Positions 1-5,983 are shown, counted from the first letter of the stretch. The stretch: DNA of 6,908 bases from Heritagella_A intestinalis (GCA_904418995.1 CAJFQF010000024.1:1-6908), one strand, 5' to 3'. Numbers and translations are program-made. The notes: a model not told the origin generated them from the sequence alone.

Positions 1-1
1 G

Positions 2-349
2 GTAGAGTGCGTGCAGACAGACAATGGTATTGAGTTTACCAACCGTTTTTCGACCAACAAGAAGGACCGGCTCACACGCTTTGAGCTGACCGCCGCACGC
101 CTTGGGATCCGGCACAAGCTGATCCGTCCCTACACACCTCGCCACAACGGCAAAGTAGAACGCAGCCACCGCGAAGACCAGAAGCGATTCTACGACACAC
201 ATCGTTTCTTCTCTCTTGCCGATTTTGGTGTGCAGCTCGCTGCACACCAAAATCGTTCCAACGACTTACCTATGCGCCCTCTCGGCTGGCTCTCCCCGAA
301 AGAAAAACTTGCTGCTTTCTTTGAATCTCTCGCTGTACAAGATGTTTGA
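2..349 (+). CDS. Transposase, integrase-core (rve) C-terminal part, 5' truncated by window edge
   Basis: The frame is open from base 2, so the true start is upstream of the window. The visible 115 residues carry the second catalytic Asp in QTDNG (Asp at codon 20-22) and the catalytic Glu in the strongly typical motif RPYTPRHNGKVERSHRED. These place it in the DDE retroviral-integrase-like transposases of the IS3/IS481 group, which cut and join the element's ends. The Asp-Glu spacing is 45 residues rather than the usual 35, because of a short Lys/Arg-rich insert (NRFSTNKKDRL) after the Asp motif. The C-terminal PMRPLGWLSPKEKL stretch is also usual in this group. The TGA stop lies inside the terminal repeat. 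No frameshift is seen in the visible part, so it could be functional if the upstream part is intact. Confidence 0.85.
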   Translation, partial: VECVQTDNGIEFTNRFSTNKKDRLTRFELTAARLGIRHKLIRPYTPRHNGKVERSHREDQKRFYDTHRFFSLADFGVQLAAHQNRSNDLPMRPLGWLSPKEKLAAFFESLAVQDV

Positions 350-359
350 CAAACCTACA
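343..359 (+). repeat. Probable right terminal inverted repeat of the insertion sequence
   Basis: TGTTTGACAAACCTACA ends in ACA, as IS ends of this type do, and contains the short internal palindrome GTTTG-A-CAAAC. The transposase stop codon TGA (347-349) falls inside it. The matching left repeat, expected to begin TGTAGGTTTGTC, is outside the window, so the assignment is an inference. Confidence 0.5.
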
Positions 360-371
360 GGATGCGTAATT

Positions 372-878
372 TTACACGGGCAGGGGGCATCGCCCCGGCA
401 AAACGGCGGCGCTGTCCGCAATCATGGCGGCGCACAAACAGAAAAGATGGTCCGGCTCTTCCCCGTCCAAGGTGAGGCCGTAGCAAAAACCGCACTCCCC
501 CTGCCAACAAGGCGCATGGGTCATGCGCACCCGGCTGTTTTCCACAATATCAAAGCACCGGGTTTCCAAGCTGCCCCGAAAACGCCAGTTTTTCCCCTGG
601 AAAAGCAGGCCCCCTTTCCGGGTGGCGTGCTGGCGCACCACACGAAGCCGCTGGCCGGTATCCAACCGCAGCTCATACACCGACATATCCGTAAGCCCTA
701 CCCGGAGGATGCGGGCCCTCTGCCTCCCCGCGCTGTCCAGGAGCAAAAAACGGCTGTGAAGCGTCAGGGAATCCCGAGGGCCATCCAACCGGTATAAAAG
801 GCCGCCCTCAGGGTCCCTGGCCAAAAACAGCGAACCGTTCGGCTCCTTCCCCTGCTGCAAATACAATGCCTGCTTCAT
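372..878 (-). CDS. LURP-one-related / Tubby C-terminal-like domain protein
   Basis: This is a 168-residue soluble protein with no signal peptide or membrane segment. It has the alternating beta-strand pattern of the LURP-one/YxjI family (a Tubby C-terminal-like barrel): paired strands such as DSLTLHSRFLLLDSAGRQRARI (residues 36-57) and VYELRLDTGQRLRVVR (68-83). It ends in a hydrophobic helix (HLFCLCAAMIADSAAVL, 144-160), the hallmark that fills the barrel. The biochemical role of bacterial members is not established. The C-terminal half is cysteine-rich (C124, C129, C132, C147, C149, C164). The ATG at 878 was chosen over a start 36 nt upstream because GGGAGGAGG sits just 5' of it. It has its own promoter (923-951). 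No terminator is visible between its stop and the IS end at 359. Confidence 0.6.
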   Translation of the reverse strand: MKQALYLQQGKEPNGSLFLARDPEGGLLYRLDGPRDSLTLHSRFLLLDSAGRQRARILRVGLTDMSVYELRLDTGQRLRVVRQHATRKGGLLFQGKNWRFRGSLETRCFDIVENSRVRMTHAPCWQGECGFCYGLTLDGEEPDHLFCLCAAMIADSAAVLPGRCPLPV

Positions 879-922
879 AGACCTCCTCCCTTTTCGGCAA
901 TGCAGGATGTTCATTGATTTTT

Positions 923-951
923 ATAGTATCACCTTTTGTAAAAAAAATCAA
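923..951 (-). promoter_or_regulatory. Sigma-A promoter for the LURP-one-like gene
   Basis: On the minus strand TTGATT (-35, 946-951) and TACTAT (-10, 923-928) are separated by exactly 17 bp. The predicted transcript starts near 916 and has a leader of about 38 nt up to the ATG at 878. The stretch from here to the nrdD-operon terminator (about 952-1051) holds no recognisable gene. Confidence 0.6.
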
Positions 952-1051
952 CGGCGGGCAGTTCCTCTCCCTATTCGCGCTTGGGGCGAGTGCAAAGGAT
1001 TTTCTTTCTCCACGCGGAACTGCTTTCGCCAGGGGATTGAGAGCACACAGC

Positions 1052-1105
1052 AAAAAACAGCCCAGTTCCCCGCAGCGCTATCTGCATGGGGAACTGGGCT
1101 GTTTT
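1052..1105 (-). terminator. Strong intrinsic terminator of the nrdD operon
   Basis: CAGCCCAGTTCCCC (1058-1071) pairs perfectly with GGGGAACTGGGCTG (1088-1101). The pairing extends by AAAA/TTTT to 18 bp, and the loop can form a further GCAG/CTGC stem. Read on the minus strand it ends in six T (1052-1057), about 25 nt after the small gene's stop. The symmetric A/T flanks mean it could also stop rightward transcription. Confidence 0.9.
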
Positions 1106-1129
1106 CTCTTACCTCAGGCGTTCTGCTGA

Positions 1130-1294
1130 TTACTGTCTGCCGATGGTGTGCTTTACACGATCCCGCTCTTCTGCGCGCTTTGCGTTGTTCCAGCGGTCGG
1201 TGGTGCCCACCAGGTAGCCGGTAATACGGCGGATGCGGTCAAAGCCCACGCCTTCACCAATGGTCTGCTCCGTGTGGTTTCTCATTTCTGCCAT
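1130..1294 (-). CDS. Small glycyl-radical subunit of anaerobic ribonucleotide reductase (detached NrdD C-terminus)
   Basis: This is a 54-residue protein. From residue 18 it matches the very C-terminus of class III ribonucleotide reductases: FDRIRRITGYLVG (18-30), then DRWNNAKRAEERDRVKH (33-49). The Gly in RITGY (Gly26) corresponds to the radical glycine of E. coli NrdD (RVCGYLG context), which the radical-SAM activase NrdG oxidises. The upstream nrdD product lacks this segment, so this peptide presumably docks into it and supplies the radical in trans, much as GrcA/YfiD rescues pyruvate formate-lyase. The ATG at 1294 follows AGGAGG with 8 nt spacing, and the gene starts 54 nt after the nrdD stop, so it is an ordinary second cistron, not a frameshifted tail. 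It is followed by the operon terminator. The motif assignment is strong; assembly with NrdD in trans is inference. Confidence 0.88.
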   Translation of the reverse strand: MAEMRNHTEQTIGEGVGFDRIRRITGYLVGTTDRWNNAKRAEERDRVKHTIGRQ

Positions 1295-1348
1295 CGTTAT
1301 TTCCTCCTCTTACTCTATAAAACTTGTTTTTATGGGAAATCCGGTGTC

Positions 1349-3664
1349 TCAGCAATCGCAGTGATACTGAGGCACGTTAGGATATTTCTTGCGCAGTTCA
1401 TCCAGCTTTTCACGGCTTACCGGCTCGCCGGCCCGGCGTCCGCACCGGGGACAGACCTCTCCAATAATGCCGTTGTAGCCGCACACCGGGTCACGATCCA
1501 CCGGATGGTTTACGGAACCGTAACCGATGCCTGCCTCCTTCATGCAGCGGATCACGCTTTCAAAAGCGTCCAGGTTCTTGCAGGCGTCGCCGTCCATTTC
1601 CACATAGCTGATGTGGCCGGCGTTGGTCAACGCGTGATAGGGGGCTTCCAGCTGGATTTTCCGGTAGGCGCTGATGGGGTAGTATACCGGCACATGGAAG
1701 GAGTTGGTGTAGTACTCCCGATCGGTAACCCCGGGAATCTTGCCGTATTTCTTCGCGTCAATGGCCACAAACCGTCCGCTGAGGCCCTCGGCCGGAGTGG
1801 CCAGCAGGGTCCAGTTCAGGCCGGTTTTCTGGGATTCCTCGTCCATGCGGCGGCGCATATAGCCGATAATCTCCAAGCCCAGCTTCTGGCTCTCGGGGCT
1901 TTCCCCGTGATGCTTGCCGGTAAGGGCCTTCAGGGTCTCTGCCAGGCCGATAAATCCGATGCTCAGGGTACCGTGCTTCAAAACCTCCGCTACCGTATCG
2001 TCACGGTTCAGCTTTTCGGAATCAATCCACACCCCCTGGCCCATGAGGAAAGGATAGTTGTAGACCTTTTTGCTGCACTGGATTTTGAACCGGTGGAGCA
2101 GCTGCTCAATGACCAAATCAATGCGGGAATCCAGCAGTTCATAGAACTTCTTCAGGTCTCCCTTGGCCTCAATGCCCAGTCGGGGCAGGTTAATGGAAGT
2201 AAAGCTCAAATTGCCTCGGCCGCAGGTGACCTGACGGTCCGGGTCGTGGGTATTGCCCATTACGCGAGTGCGGCAGCCCATGTAGGCCACTTCGCTGTCA
2301 TAATCGCCGGGCTTGTAGTATTGCAGGTTAAAGGGGGCGTCCAAGAAGCTGAAATTGGGGAACAAACGCTTGGCGGATACCCGGATCGCCAGCTTGAACA
2401 AATCGTAGTTGGGGTCGCCGGGATTGTAGTTGATCCCTTCCTTCACCTTGAAAATCTGCACCGGGAAAATGGGGGTCTCCCCGTCTCCCAGGCCGGCTTC
2501 TGTGGCCAGCAGCAGGTTGCGAATGGCCATGCGGGCCTCCGGGGAAGTGTCCGTGCCATAGTTCAGGGAGCTGAAGGGCACCTGGGCGCCGGCACGGGAA
2601 TTCATGGTGTTCAGGTTGTGAACCAATGCCTCCATGGCCTGATAGGTAGCGTTGTCCGTCTCGTCCCAGGCCGTCTGGGCGGCATAACGGTGGGCGGCTT
2701 GGGCGGTCTCCCGGCTGATCGCCTGGTAGCCTCCCTGGCGCTGGTGCTCGGGGAGATAGTCCGCCAGCCGGCAGCCGTATTCCTCCGTAGAGGTCAGGGT
2801 AATCTCCTTCCCCAAATCCTCCTTCACCGCCCGGGTGAGGGCGTCCGCGTCCTCACGGCACAGGCCCTCGTGGAGCTGCAAATACTGGCTCAGGAATTTA
2901 AAATACAGCTTCCGGTAGGTTTTGGCCACACCGGGAGCCATGCAGTAATCGAAGTTGGGAATACTCTGGCCGCCGTGCATCTCGTTTTGGTTGGCCTGGA
3001 TCGCAATACAGGCCAGGGCGGAATAACTGCGAATATCGTTGGGCTCCCGGAGATAGCCGTGGCCCGTGGAAAAGCCGTTGTGGAAAAGCTTCAGAAGGTT
3101 AATCTGGCAGCAAGTTTCCGTCAGGGCGTAGAAATCCTTGTCGTGGATGTGAATATCGCCGTTCTTATGGGCTTCTGCGATTTCATGGGGGATGACATAC
3201 TCGTCATAGAAGGCCTTGGCCCCCTCGGAGCCGTATTTGAGCATGGTGCCCATAGCGGTATCCGCGTCAATATTGGCGTTTTCCCGCTTCAAATCCACAT
3301 CGGCGCTGGGACGGAAGGTCAGGTTCTCATAAATCTTCATGAGGTTGGCGTCCATTTCCCGCATCTTCTGATGCTCTGCCCGATAGAGGATATAGGCCTT
3401 TGCGGTCTTGGGCAGGTCGAACTCGATGAGCTTTTCCTCCACCGTGTCCTGCACCTGCTCTACGGTGGGGGTCGTCCCCGCCTGGTCGTGGACGGCCACC
3501 ACCAACAGGGTGATTTCGTCCAGCTCCGCATCGGAAATCTTCTCTCCGGAAATGTGGACGTTGGCCTTTAAAATGGCATTGCGGATTTTATTGGAATCAA
3601 AGGGGACGACATCGCCGTTCCGCTTGACGATGGATGTCACGTGATTGGTCTTCTGCTGAACCAC
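1349..3664 (-). CDS. nrdD: Anaerobic (class III) ribonucleoside-triphosphate reductase, large polypeptide lacking the glycyl-radical segment
   Basis: It reduces ribonucleoside triphosphates to deoxyribonucleotides for DNA synthesis without oxygen, in the cytoplasm. Numbered from the GTG start at 3664 (771 residues), the order is: ATP-cone allosteric domain about 10-100 (KRNGDVVPFD at 14-23); active-site Cys pair in ETCCQINL (185/186); MHGGQSIPNFD (229-239); RAGAQVPFSSLNYG (357-370); and MGCRTRV with the presumed thiyl Cys464. Met462 and Asn485 sit at the spacing from Cys464 that I recall for T4 Met288/Asn311, suggesting the formate-using subtype. The end has a zinc-type cluster VCGYNG...CPRCG (728, 738, 741) and an unusual terminal HCDC (769, 771). 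The RxxGY glycyl-radical motif is absent and lies on the next gene. GTG 3664 was preferred to an in-frame TTG at 3685 because AAGGAG lies 9 nt before it. No nrdG is adjacent. Confidence 0.95.
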   Translation of the reverse strand: MVQQKTNHVTSIVKRNGDVVPFDSNKIRNAILKANVHISGEKISDAELDEITLLVVAVHDQAGTTPTVEQVQDTVEEKLIEFDLPKTAKAYILYRAEHQKMREMDANLMKIYENLTFRPSADVDLKRENANIDADTAMGTMLKYGSEGAKAFYDEYVIPHEIAEAHKNGDIHIHDKDFYALTETCCQINLLKLFHNGFSTGHGYLREPNDIRSYSALACIAIQANQNEMHGGQSIPNFDYCMAPGVAKTYRKLYFKFLSQYLQLHEGLCREDADALTRAVKEDLGKEITLTSTEEYGCRLADYLPEHQRQGGYQAISRETAQAAHRYAAQTAWDETDNATYQAMEALVHNLNTMNSRAGAQVPFSSLNYGTDTSPEARMAIRNLLLATEAGLGDGETPIFPVQIFKVKEGINYNPGDPNYDLFKLAIRVSAKRLFPNFSFLDAPFNLQYYKPGDYDSEVAYMGCRTRVMGNTHDPDRQVTCGRGNLSFTSINLPRLGIEAKGDLKKFYELLDSRIDLVIEQLLHRFKIQCSKKVYNYPFLMGQGVWIDSEKLNRDDTVAEVLKHGTLSIGFIGLAETLKALTGKHHGESPESQKLGLEIIGYMRRRMDEESQKTGLNWTLLATPAEGLSGRFVAIDAKKYGKIPGVTDREYYTNSFHVPVYYPISAYRKIQLEAPYHALTNAGHISYVEMDGDACKNLDAFESVIRCMKEAGIGYGSVNHPVDRDPVCGYNGIIGEVCPRCGRRAGEPVSREKLDELRKKYPNVPQYHCDC

Positions 3665-3673
3665 TTTACACAG

Positions 3674-3679
3674 CTCCTT
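3674..3679 (-). promoter_or_regulatory. Ribosome binding site that decides the nrdD start
   Basis: AAGGAG on the minus strand is followed by 9 nt and then GTG at 3664-3662. The in-frame TTG at 3685 lies upstream of this site and has no comparable site of its own. The short inverted repeat TTGAT...ATCAA (TTGATTTTTGATCAA) ends in the AA that opens the AAGGAG, so part of the site could be masked in the transcript. Confidence 0.7.
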
Positions 3680-3695
3680 GATCAAAAATCAATGC

Positions 3696-3764
3696 GCCGG
3701 CATCCTCCGGCACAGCCCGAAAAAGCCCGGGCCAAGGCCCCCCTGCCCTTGTGCAAGGGGCCTT
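3696..3764 (-). other. GC-rich, hairpin-dense nrdD leader
   Basis: The roughly 110-nt leader between the predicted start near 3777 and the nrdD start can form several stems. AAGGCCCC/GGGGCCTT (3734-3741 with 3757-3764) competes with CCCTT/AAGGG (3746-3750 with 3755-3759), since both use 3757-3759. Further down are GCCCG/CGGGC (3715-3719 with 3728-3732) and GCCGG/CCGGC (3696-3700 with 3707-3711). No riboswitch class is recognised and no clean terminator T run follows a stem. It could be an attenuating leader or a small intergenic repeat element. Confidence 0.4.
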
Positions 3765-3783
3765 CCGGGGGAGAACGATTCTA

Positions 3784-3812
3784 ATTATAATACAATATCT
3801 TGTGCCTGTAAA
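3784..3812 (-). promoter_or_regulatory. Sigma-A promoter of the nrdD operon
   Basis: TTTACA (-35, 3807-3812) and a perfect TATAAT (-10, 3784-3789) are separated by 17 bp on the minus strand. The predicted start is near 3777. The spacer is almost filled by an NrdR box, so a bound repressor would block RNA polymerase. Confidence 0.85.
3790..3805. promoter_or_regulatory. NrdR box 1 (in the promoter spacer)
   Basis: ATACAATATCTTGTGC matches the NrdR consensus ACACWATATMTTGTGT, as I recall it, at 14 of 16 positions. It lies between the -35 and -10 elements of the nrdD promoter. NrdR is the ATP/dATP-sensing repressor of ribonucleotide reductase genes, and its gene is not in this window. The presence of a reductase gene downstream strongly supports the call. 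Confidence 0.82.
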
Positions 3813-3820
3813 GAGGGATT

Positions 3821-3836
3821 CCTCTATTTATAGATA
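3821..3836. promoter_or_regulatory. NrdR box 2 (upstream, degenerate)
   Basis: The core CTATTTATAG (3824-3833) is an inverted repeat (CTAT/ATAG) whose centre is exactly 31 bp from the centre of box 1, about three helical turns, with 15 bp between the boxes. That matches the usual paired-box spacing for NrdR. Sequence agreement with the consensus is only about 9 of 16, so the call rests mostly on geometry. Confidence 0.6.
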
Positions 3837-3870
3837 TTTCCTTAAATGCCCGGCTTCTTAGAAGATTTCT

Positions 3871-4680
3871 TTATCGGGATTCCATATTGACAGGGGAATC
3901 CGTCCCCGGCACCATCCAATCCAAAATCTTGCGGATATACCGGTCCCAGAAATCCCACTCGTGGTCCCCGGGGCCCTCCTCATAGGCCAGGGGAATCCCC
4001 ATTTCTGCGGCCTTGTCCCGGAAAGCGCGGCTCTCCGGCAGCAGGACGTCCGAGGTGCCGCAGCAAGCATACAGCCGGGGGAGCTTTGCCGTGTCAGCCG
4101 TTTCCAGCAGATAGAGCAGGTCGTTGGCAGTGCCTTCCAGCGTGCGGCCCTCGCTCAGGAAAATGCCTTGCAGGTCAATTCCCGGCTTCTTCTCTTTGGC
4201 GGACTCCTTCACCCGGTGGACAATATCCAGCACCCCAGACATGGAGGCTCCGGCAGCGTAGTGCTCCGGATAGGTGAGGGCCGCCTTCATGGCGCCGTAG
4301 CCGCCCATGGACAAGCCGGCGATAAAGTTCTCCTCCCGCTTATCGGAAAGAGGGAAAATCGCCCGCACCTGTTCCGGGAGCTCCTGGGTGACAAAAGTGA
4401 AGTAGGCCTCCCCCAAACGGGCGTCGGTATAAAAGCTGTTGGCCACCGAAGGCATCACCACAGCCAGACCCTTTTCCTCCGCATACCGCTCAATATTGGT
4501 CTTGCGAATCCAGCAGCTGCCGTTATCGTAGGCCCCGTGACACAGGGTCAGCATGGGGAAATTCTGCTCCCGGCTGGGCAGGCACTTCCCCTCTGGGGAA
4601 CGCTTCAGGCCGGGAAGAATCACAAACACCCGCACCGCCGTGTGCAGGGCATCGGATAAAAGCTCACATTGAAACAGCAT
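3871..4680 (-). CDS. Cytoplasmic serine esterase, alpha/beta hydrolase (tributyrin esterase / esterase-D-like)
   Basis: This 269-residue protein belongs to the Esterase (PF00756-type) alpha/beta hydrolases, which cleave short-chain acyl esters. The visible catalytic set is nucleophile Ser124 in GLSMGGYG (122-129), Asp211 in GTSDVLL and His240 in GDHEWDFW. HGAYDNGSCW (48-57) is the usual oxyanion-side loop of the EstA/tributyrin-esterase branch, followed by the typical VVMPSVANSFYTD (74-86). There is no signal peptide or membrane helix, so it acts in the cytosol. The natural substrate is unknown. Related enzymes deacetylate sugars or hydrolyse S-formylglutathione, and neither can be chosen here. 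The ATG at 4680 follows AGGAGG by 8 nt and was preferred over an in-frame start at 4734. It has its own promoter (4764-4792). No convincing terminator follows the stop before the nrdD control region. Confidence 0.85.
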   Translation of the reverse strand: MLFQCELLSDALHTAVRVFVILPGLKRSPEGKCLPSREQNFPMLTLCHGAYDNGSCWIRKTNIERYAEEKGLAVVMPSVANSFYTDARLGEAYFTFVTQELPEQVRAIFPLSDKREENFIAGLSMGGYGAMKAALTYPEHYAAGASMSGVLDIVHRVKESAKEKKPGIDLQGIFLSEGRTLEGTANDLLYLLETADTAKLPRLYACCGTSDVLLPESRAFRDKAAEMGIPLAYEEGPGDHEWDFWDRYIRKILDWMVPGTDSPVNMESR

Positions 4681-4763
4681 AAAAAACGCCTCCTGACAAA
4701 ATTTTAGGCCAGCCCTGGGGCCAGACCCTTTCAAAAAATAGAACAGATGTTTCTTTTTTCTCT

Positions 4764-4792
4764 ATTGTACTCCATTTTCCCAAGAGATACAA
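4764..4792 (-). promoter_or_regulatory. Sigma-A promoter for the esterase gene
   Basis: TTGTAT (-35, 4787-4792) and TACAAT (-10, 4764-4769) are separated by 17 bp on the minus strand. The leader of about 75 nt (to 4681) includes a small GGCC/GGCC inverted repeat near 4707-4722, in which no known riboswitch was recognised. Confidence 0.65.
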
Positions 4793-4902
4793 TGCCTCAA
4801 AAGAATTATAAAAAATTTTTTCCCGGGTTTCCTCCCCTAATTCTGTCCTCATTTTCCCGCTTTAATGGGCCAATTTTGAGGGGAACCTTAGAAAAAAGCA
4901 GC
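4793..4902. other. AT-rich intergenic stretch with no gene seen
   Basis: Together with the flanking leader and terminator this belongs to the 316-base non-coding gap between birA and the esterase gene. It contains A/T runs (AAAAATTTTTT at 4811-4821) upstream of the esterase promoter, which could act as an UP-like element, and an isolated TATAAT on the minus strand (4805-4810) with no usable -35 at the right distance. No protein or RNA gene is supported. Confidence 0.5.
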
Positions 4903-4934
4903 AAAAAAGCCGGAGAAGCGGGTCTCTCCGGCTT
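4903..4934 (-). terminator. Intrinsic terminator after birA
   Basis: AAGCCGGAGA (4907-4916) and TCTCCGGCTT (4925-4934) form a 10-bp stem with an 8-nt loop. On the minus strand it is followed by TTTTTT, including the T continuing from the stem. It lies about 60 nt past the birA stop and closes the nitroreductase-birA unit before the esterase promoter. Confidence 0.88.
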
Positions 4935-4996
4935 AACAGAAGCCCTCTGCCAAAATTTTTTCCTAAAAAAAGGGGGGGCATCTTGAGGAAGCGGGT

Positions 4997-5983
4997 TTAT
5001 TCCCCATAGATCCCCTGAACGGAGACCTCCCCGGAATTGATGGTTTCCAGGCTGCCATTGGCCAAACGCACCAGCAGTTCCCCGGTATCGGTAATCCCTT
5101 CCGCTTTTCCTGTGAGGAACCGGCCTCCCCGGTGTGTGCTCACCTGCCGGCCAATGGTGACACAATCAGCGGTATAGGCAGGCAGCAAAGCAGCAGTGCC
5201 TTGGGATTCCCATTCCCCCAGCAGGGCCTGGGTCTCCAACAAAAACTGCCGCAACACCTGAACCCGCCGCCAGGATTTCCCCGTTTCCAGCAGCAGGGAG
5301 GTGGCTTTCTTGGCAATTTCCTCCGGGAAGGACTGGGTGTTTACGTTGATGCCCACGCCTACCACTACATATTCCACGCTCTCCATTTCCGCCGCCATCT
5401 CCGTCAGGATACCGCAGAGCTTCCGGCCCTCCACTACCACGTCGTTGGGCCACTTAATCTGGGCGTTCAGGCCGGTGAGGGCGCGGATACTCCGGGCCAC
5501 CGCCAATCCCGCCAGCAAAGTCAGGCCAGTGACCTGTTCCGGAACCGCTTTGGGCCGCAGAAGCAGGCTGCACCACAGGCCCGTCCCCGAAGGGGAACTC
5601 CACTGCCGCCCCAGACGGCCCTTGCCGCCGGTCTGTTCTTCCGCTACAAAAAGGCTGCCGGCCGGGGCCCCCAGCTGGGCCTGGCGCTTAGCTTCGTTAT
5701 TGGTGGAATCTACTTGCTTCATGGCGCAGATGCGGGTGACAAAGGTATCCTCCAGCCCTTCCAGCAGAGCCTCCCCAGTAAGCAAGTCCGGTATCCCCAG
5801 GAGCCGGTAGCCTCGATGGGTGACGGAATCAATCCGGCATCCCATCTCCCGCAGAGAGGAGATGGCCTTCCACACGGCGGCCCGGGAAATACCCAGCTGC
5901 CGGCTGAGAACCTCCCCGGAGAGATAGCCGTCGGTTTCTTTTAAAGCACGGAGGACTTTTTCTTTGGTATCCATAGATTCCAC
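4997..5983 (-). CDS. birA: Bifunctional biotin-[acetyl-CoA-carboxylase] ligase and biotin repressor
   Basis: It activates biotin to biotinyl-5'-AMP and attaches it to the carrier lysine of biotin enzymes such as acetyl-CoA carboxylase. Domains over 328 residues: N-terminal winged helix about 5-62 (recognition region LSRQLGISRAAVWKAISSL, 26-44, then HRGYRLL); catalytic domain about 80-270 with GGKGRLGRQW (119-128), the biotinyl-AMP loop, KWPNDV (177-182), RKLCGILTE with Lys188, and GVGINVN (209-215); small C-terminal SH3-like domain about 275-326 ending in SGEVSV. The DNA-binding domain makes this the group II type that can also repress biotin genes, but none are in the window. The GTG at 5983 lies 11 nt after GGAAGG. 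An ATG at 5974 is the alternative start, but its site would be 20 nt away. It probably shares a transcript with the nitroreductase 62 nt upstream. Confidence 0.96.
   Translation of the reverse strand: MESMDTKEKVLRALKETDGYLSGEVLSRQLGISRAAVWKAISSLREMGCRIDSVTHRGYRLLGIPDLLTGEALLEGLEDTFVTRICAMKQVDSTNNEAKRQAQLGAPAGSLFVAEEQTGGKGRLGRQWSSPSGTGLWCSLLLRPKAVPEQVTGLTLLAGLAVARSIRALTGLNAQIKWPNDVVVEGRKLCGILTEMAAEMESVEYVVVGVGINVNTQSFPEEIAKKATSLLLETGKSWRRVQVLRQFLLETQALLGEWESQGTAALLPAYTADCVTIGRQVSTHRGGRFLTGKAEGITDTGELLVRLANGSLETINSGEVSVQGIYGE

Larger units (their letters stand above)
1..359 (+). mobile_element. Right end of an insertion sequence (IS3/IS481-like group), cut by the window edge
   Basis: The segment holds the C-terminal third of a DDE transposase, followed directly by a probable right terminal inverted repeat ending in ...CCTACA at 359. 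Bases after 359 belong to the neighbouring chromosomal gene region. The left end and most of the transposase lie outside the window, so completeness, exact family and target-site duplication cannot be judged. The element is convergent with the LURP-one-like gene and ends 12 bp past that gene's stop codon. It may therefore have displaced that gene's original terminator without damaging its coding sequence. The boundary is inferred from the TG...CA-type end. Confidence 0.7.

Noticed and set aside
1295..1348. Possible frameshift or programmed recoding joining nrdD to the glycyl-radical peptide
   Set aside because: The small gene has its own ATG and AGGAGG site at normal spacing, and the nrdD frame ends in a distinct tail after the cysteine motif. 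Two separate cistrons explain the sequence better.
1148..3571. Very long open frame on the + strand (807 codons) opposite nrdD
   Set aside because: It lies antisense to a clear nrdD, its translation shows no domain, and no ribosome binding site precedes it. Long antisense frames are common opposite GC-rich genes.
3858..4070. Minus-strand 70-codon frame overlapping the 3' end of the esterase gene
   Set aside because: It is a shifted frame of the intact esterase gene and has no plausible start site of its own.
4700..4730. GGCC inverted repeat in the esterase leader as a riboswitch
   Set aside because: The stem is only 4 bp and nothing matches a riboswitch class I know.
4805..4810. Second TATAAT on the minus strand upstream of the esterase
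   Set aside because: No -35-like hexamer at 16-18 bp; the TTGTAT-17-TACAAT pair closer to the gene is a better promoter.
5132..5944. Long + strand open frames opposite birA
   Set aside because: Low-complexity Gln/Gly/Pro-rich translations, exactly antisense to the well-supported birA; shadow frames.
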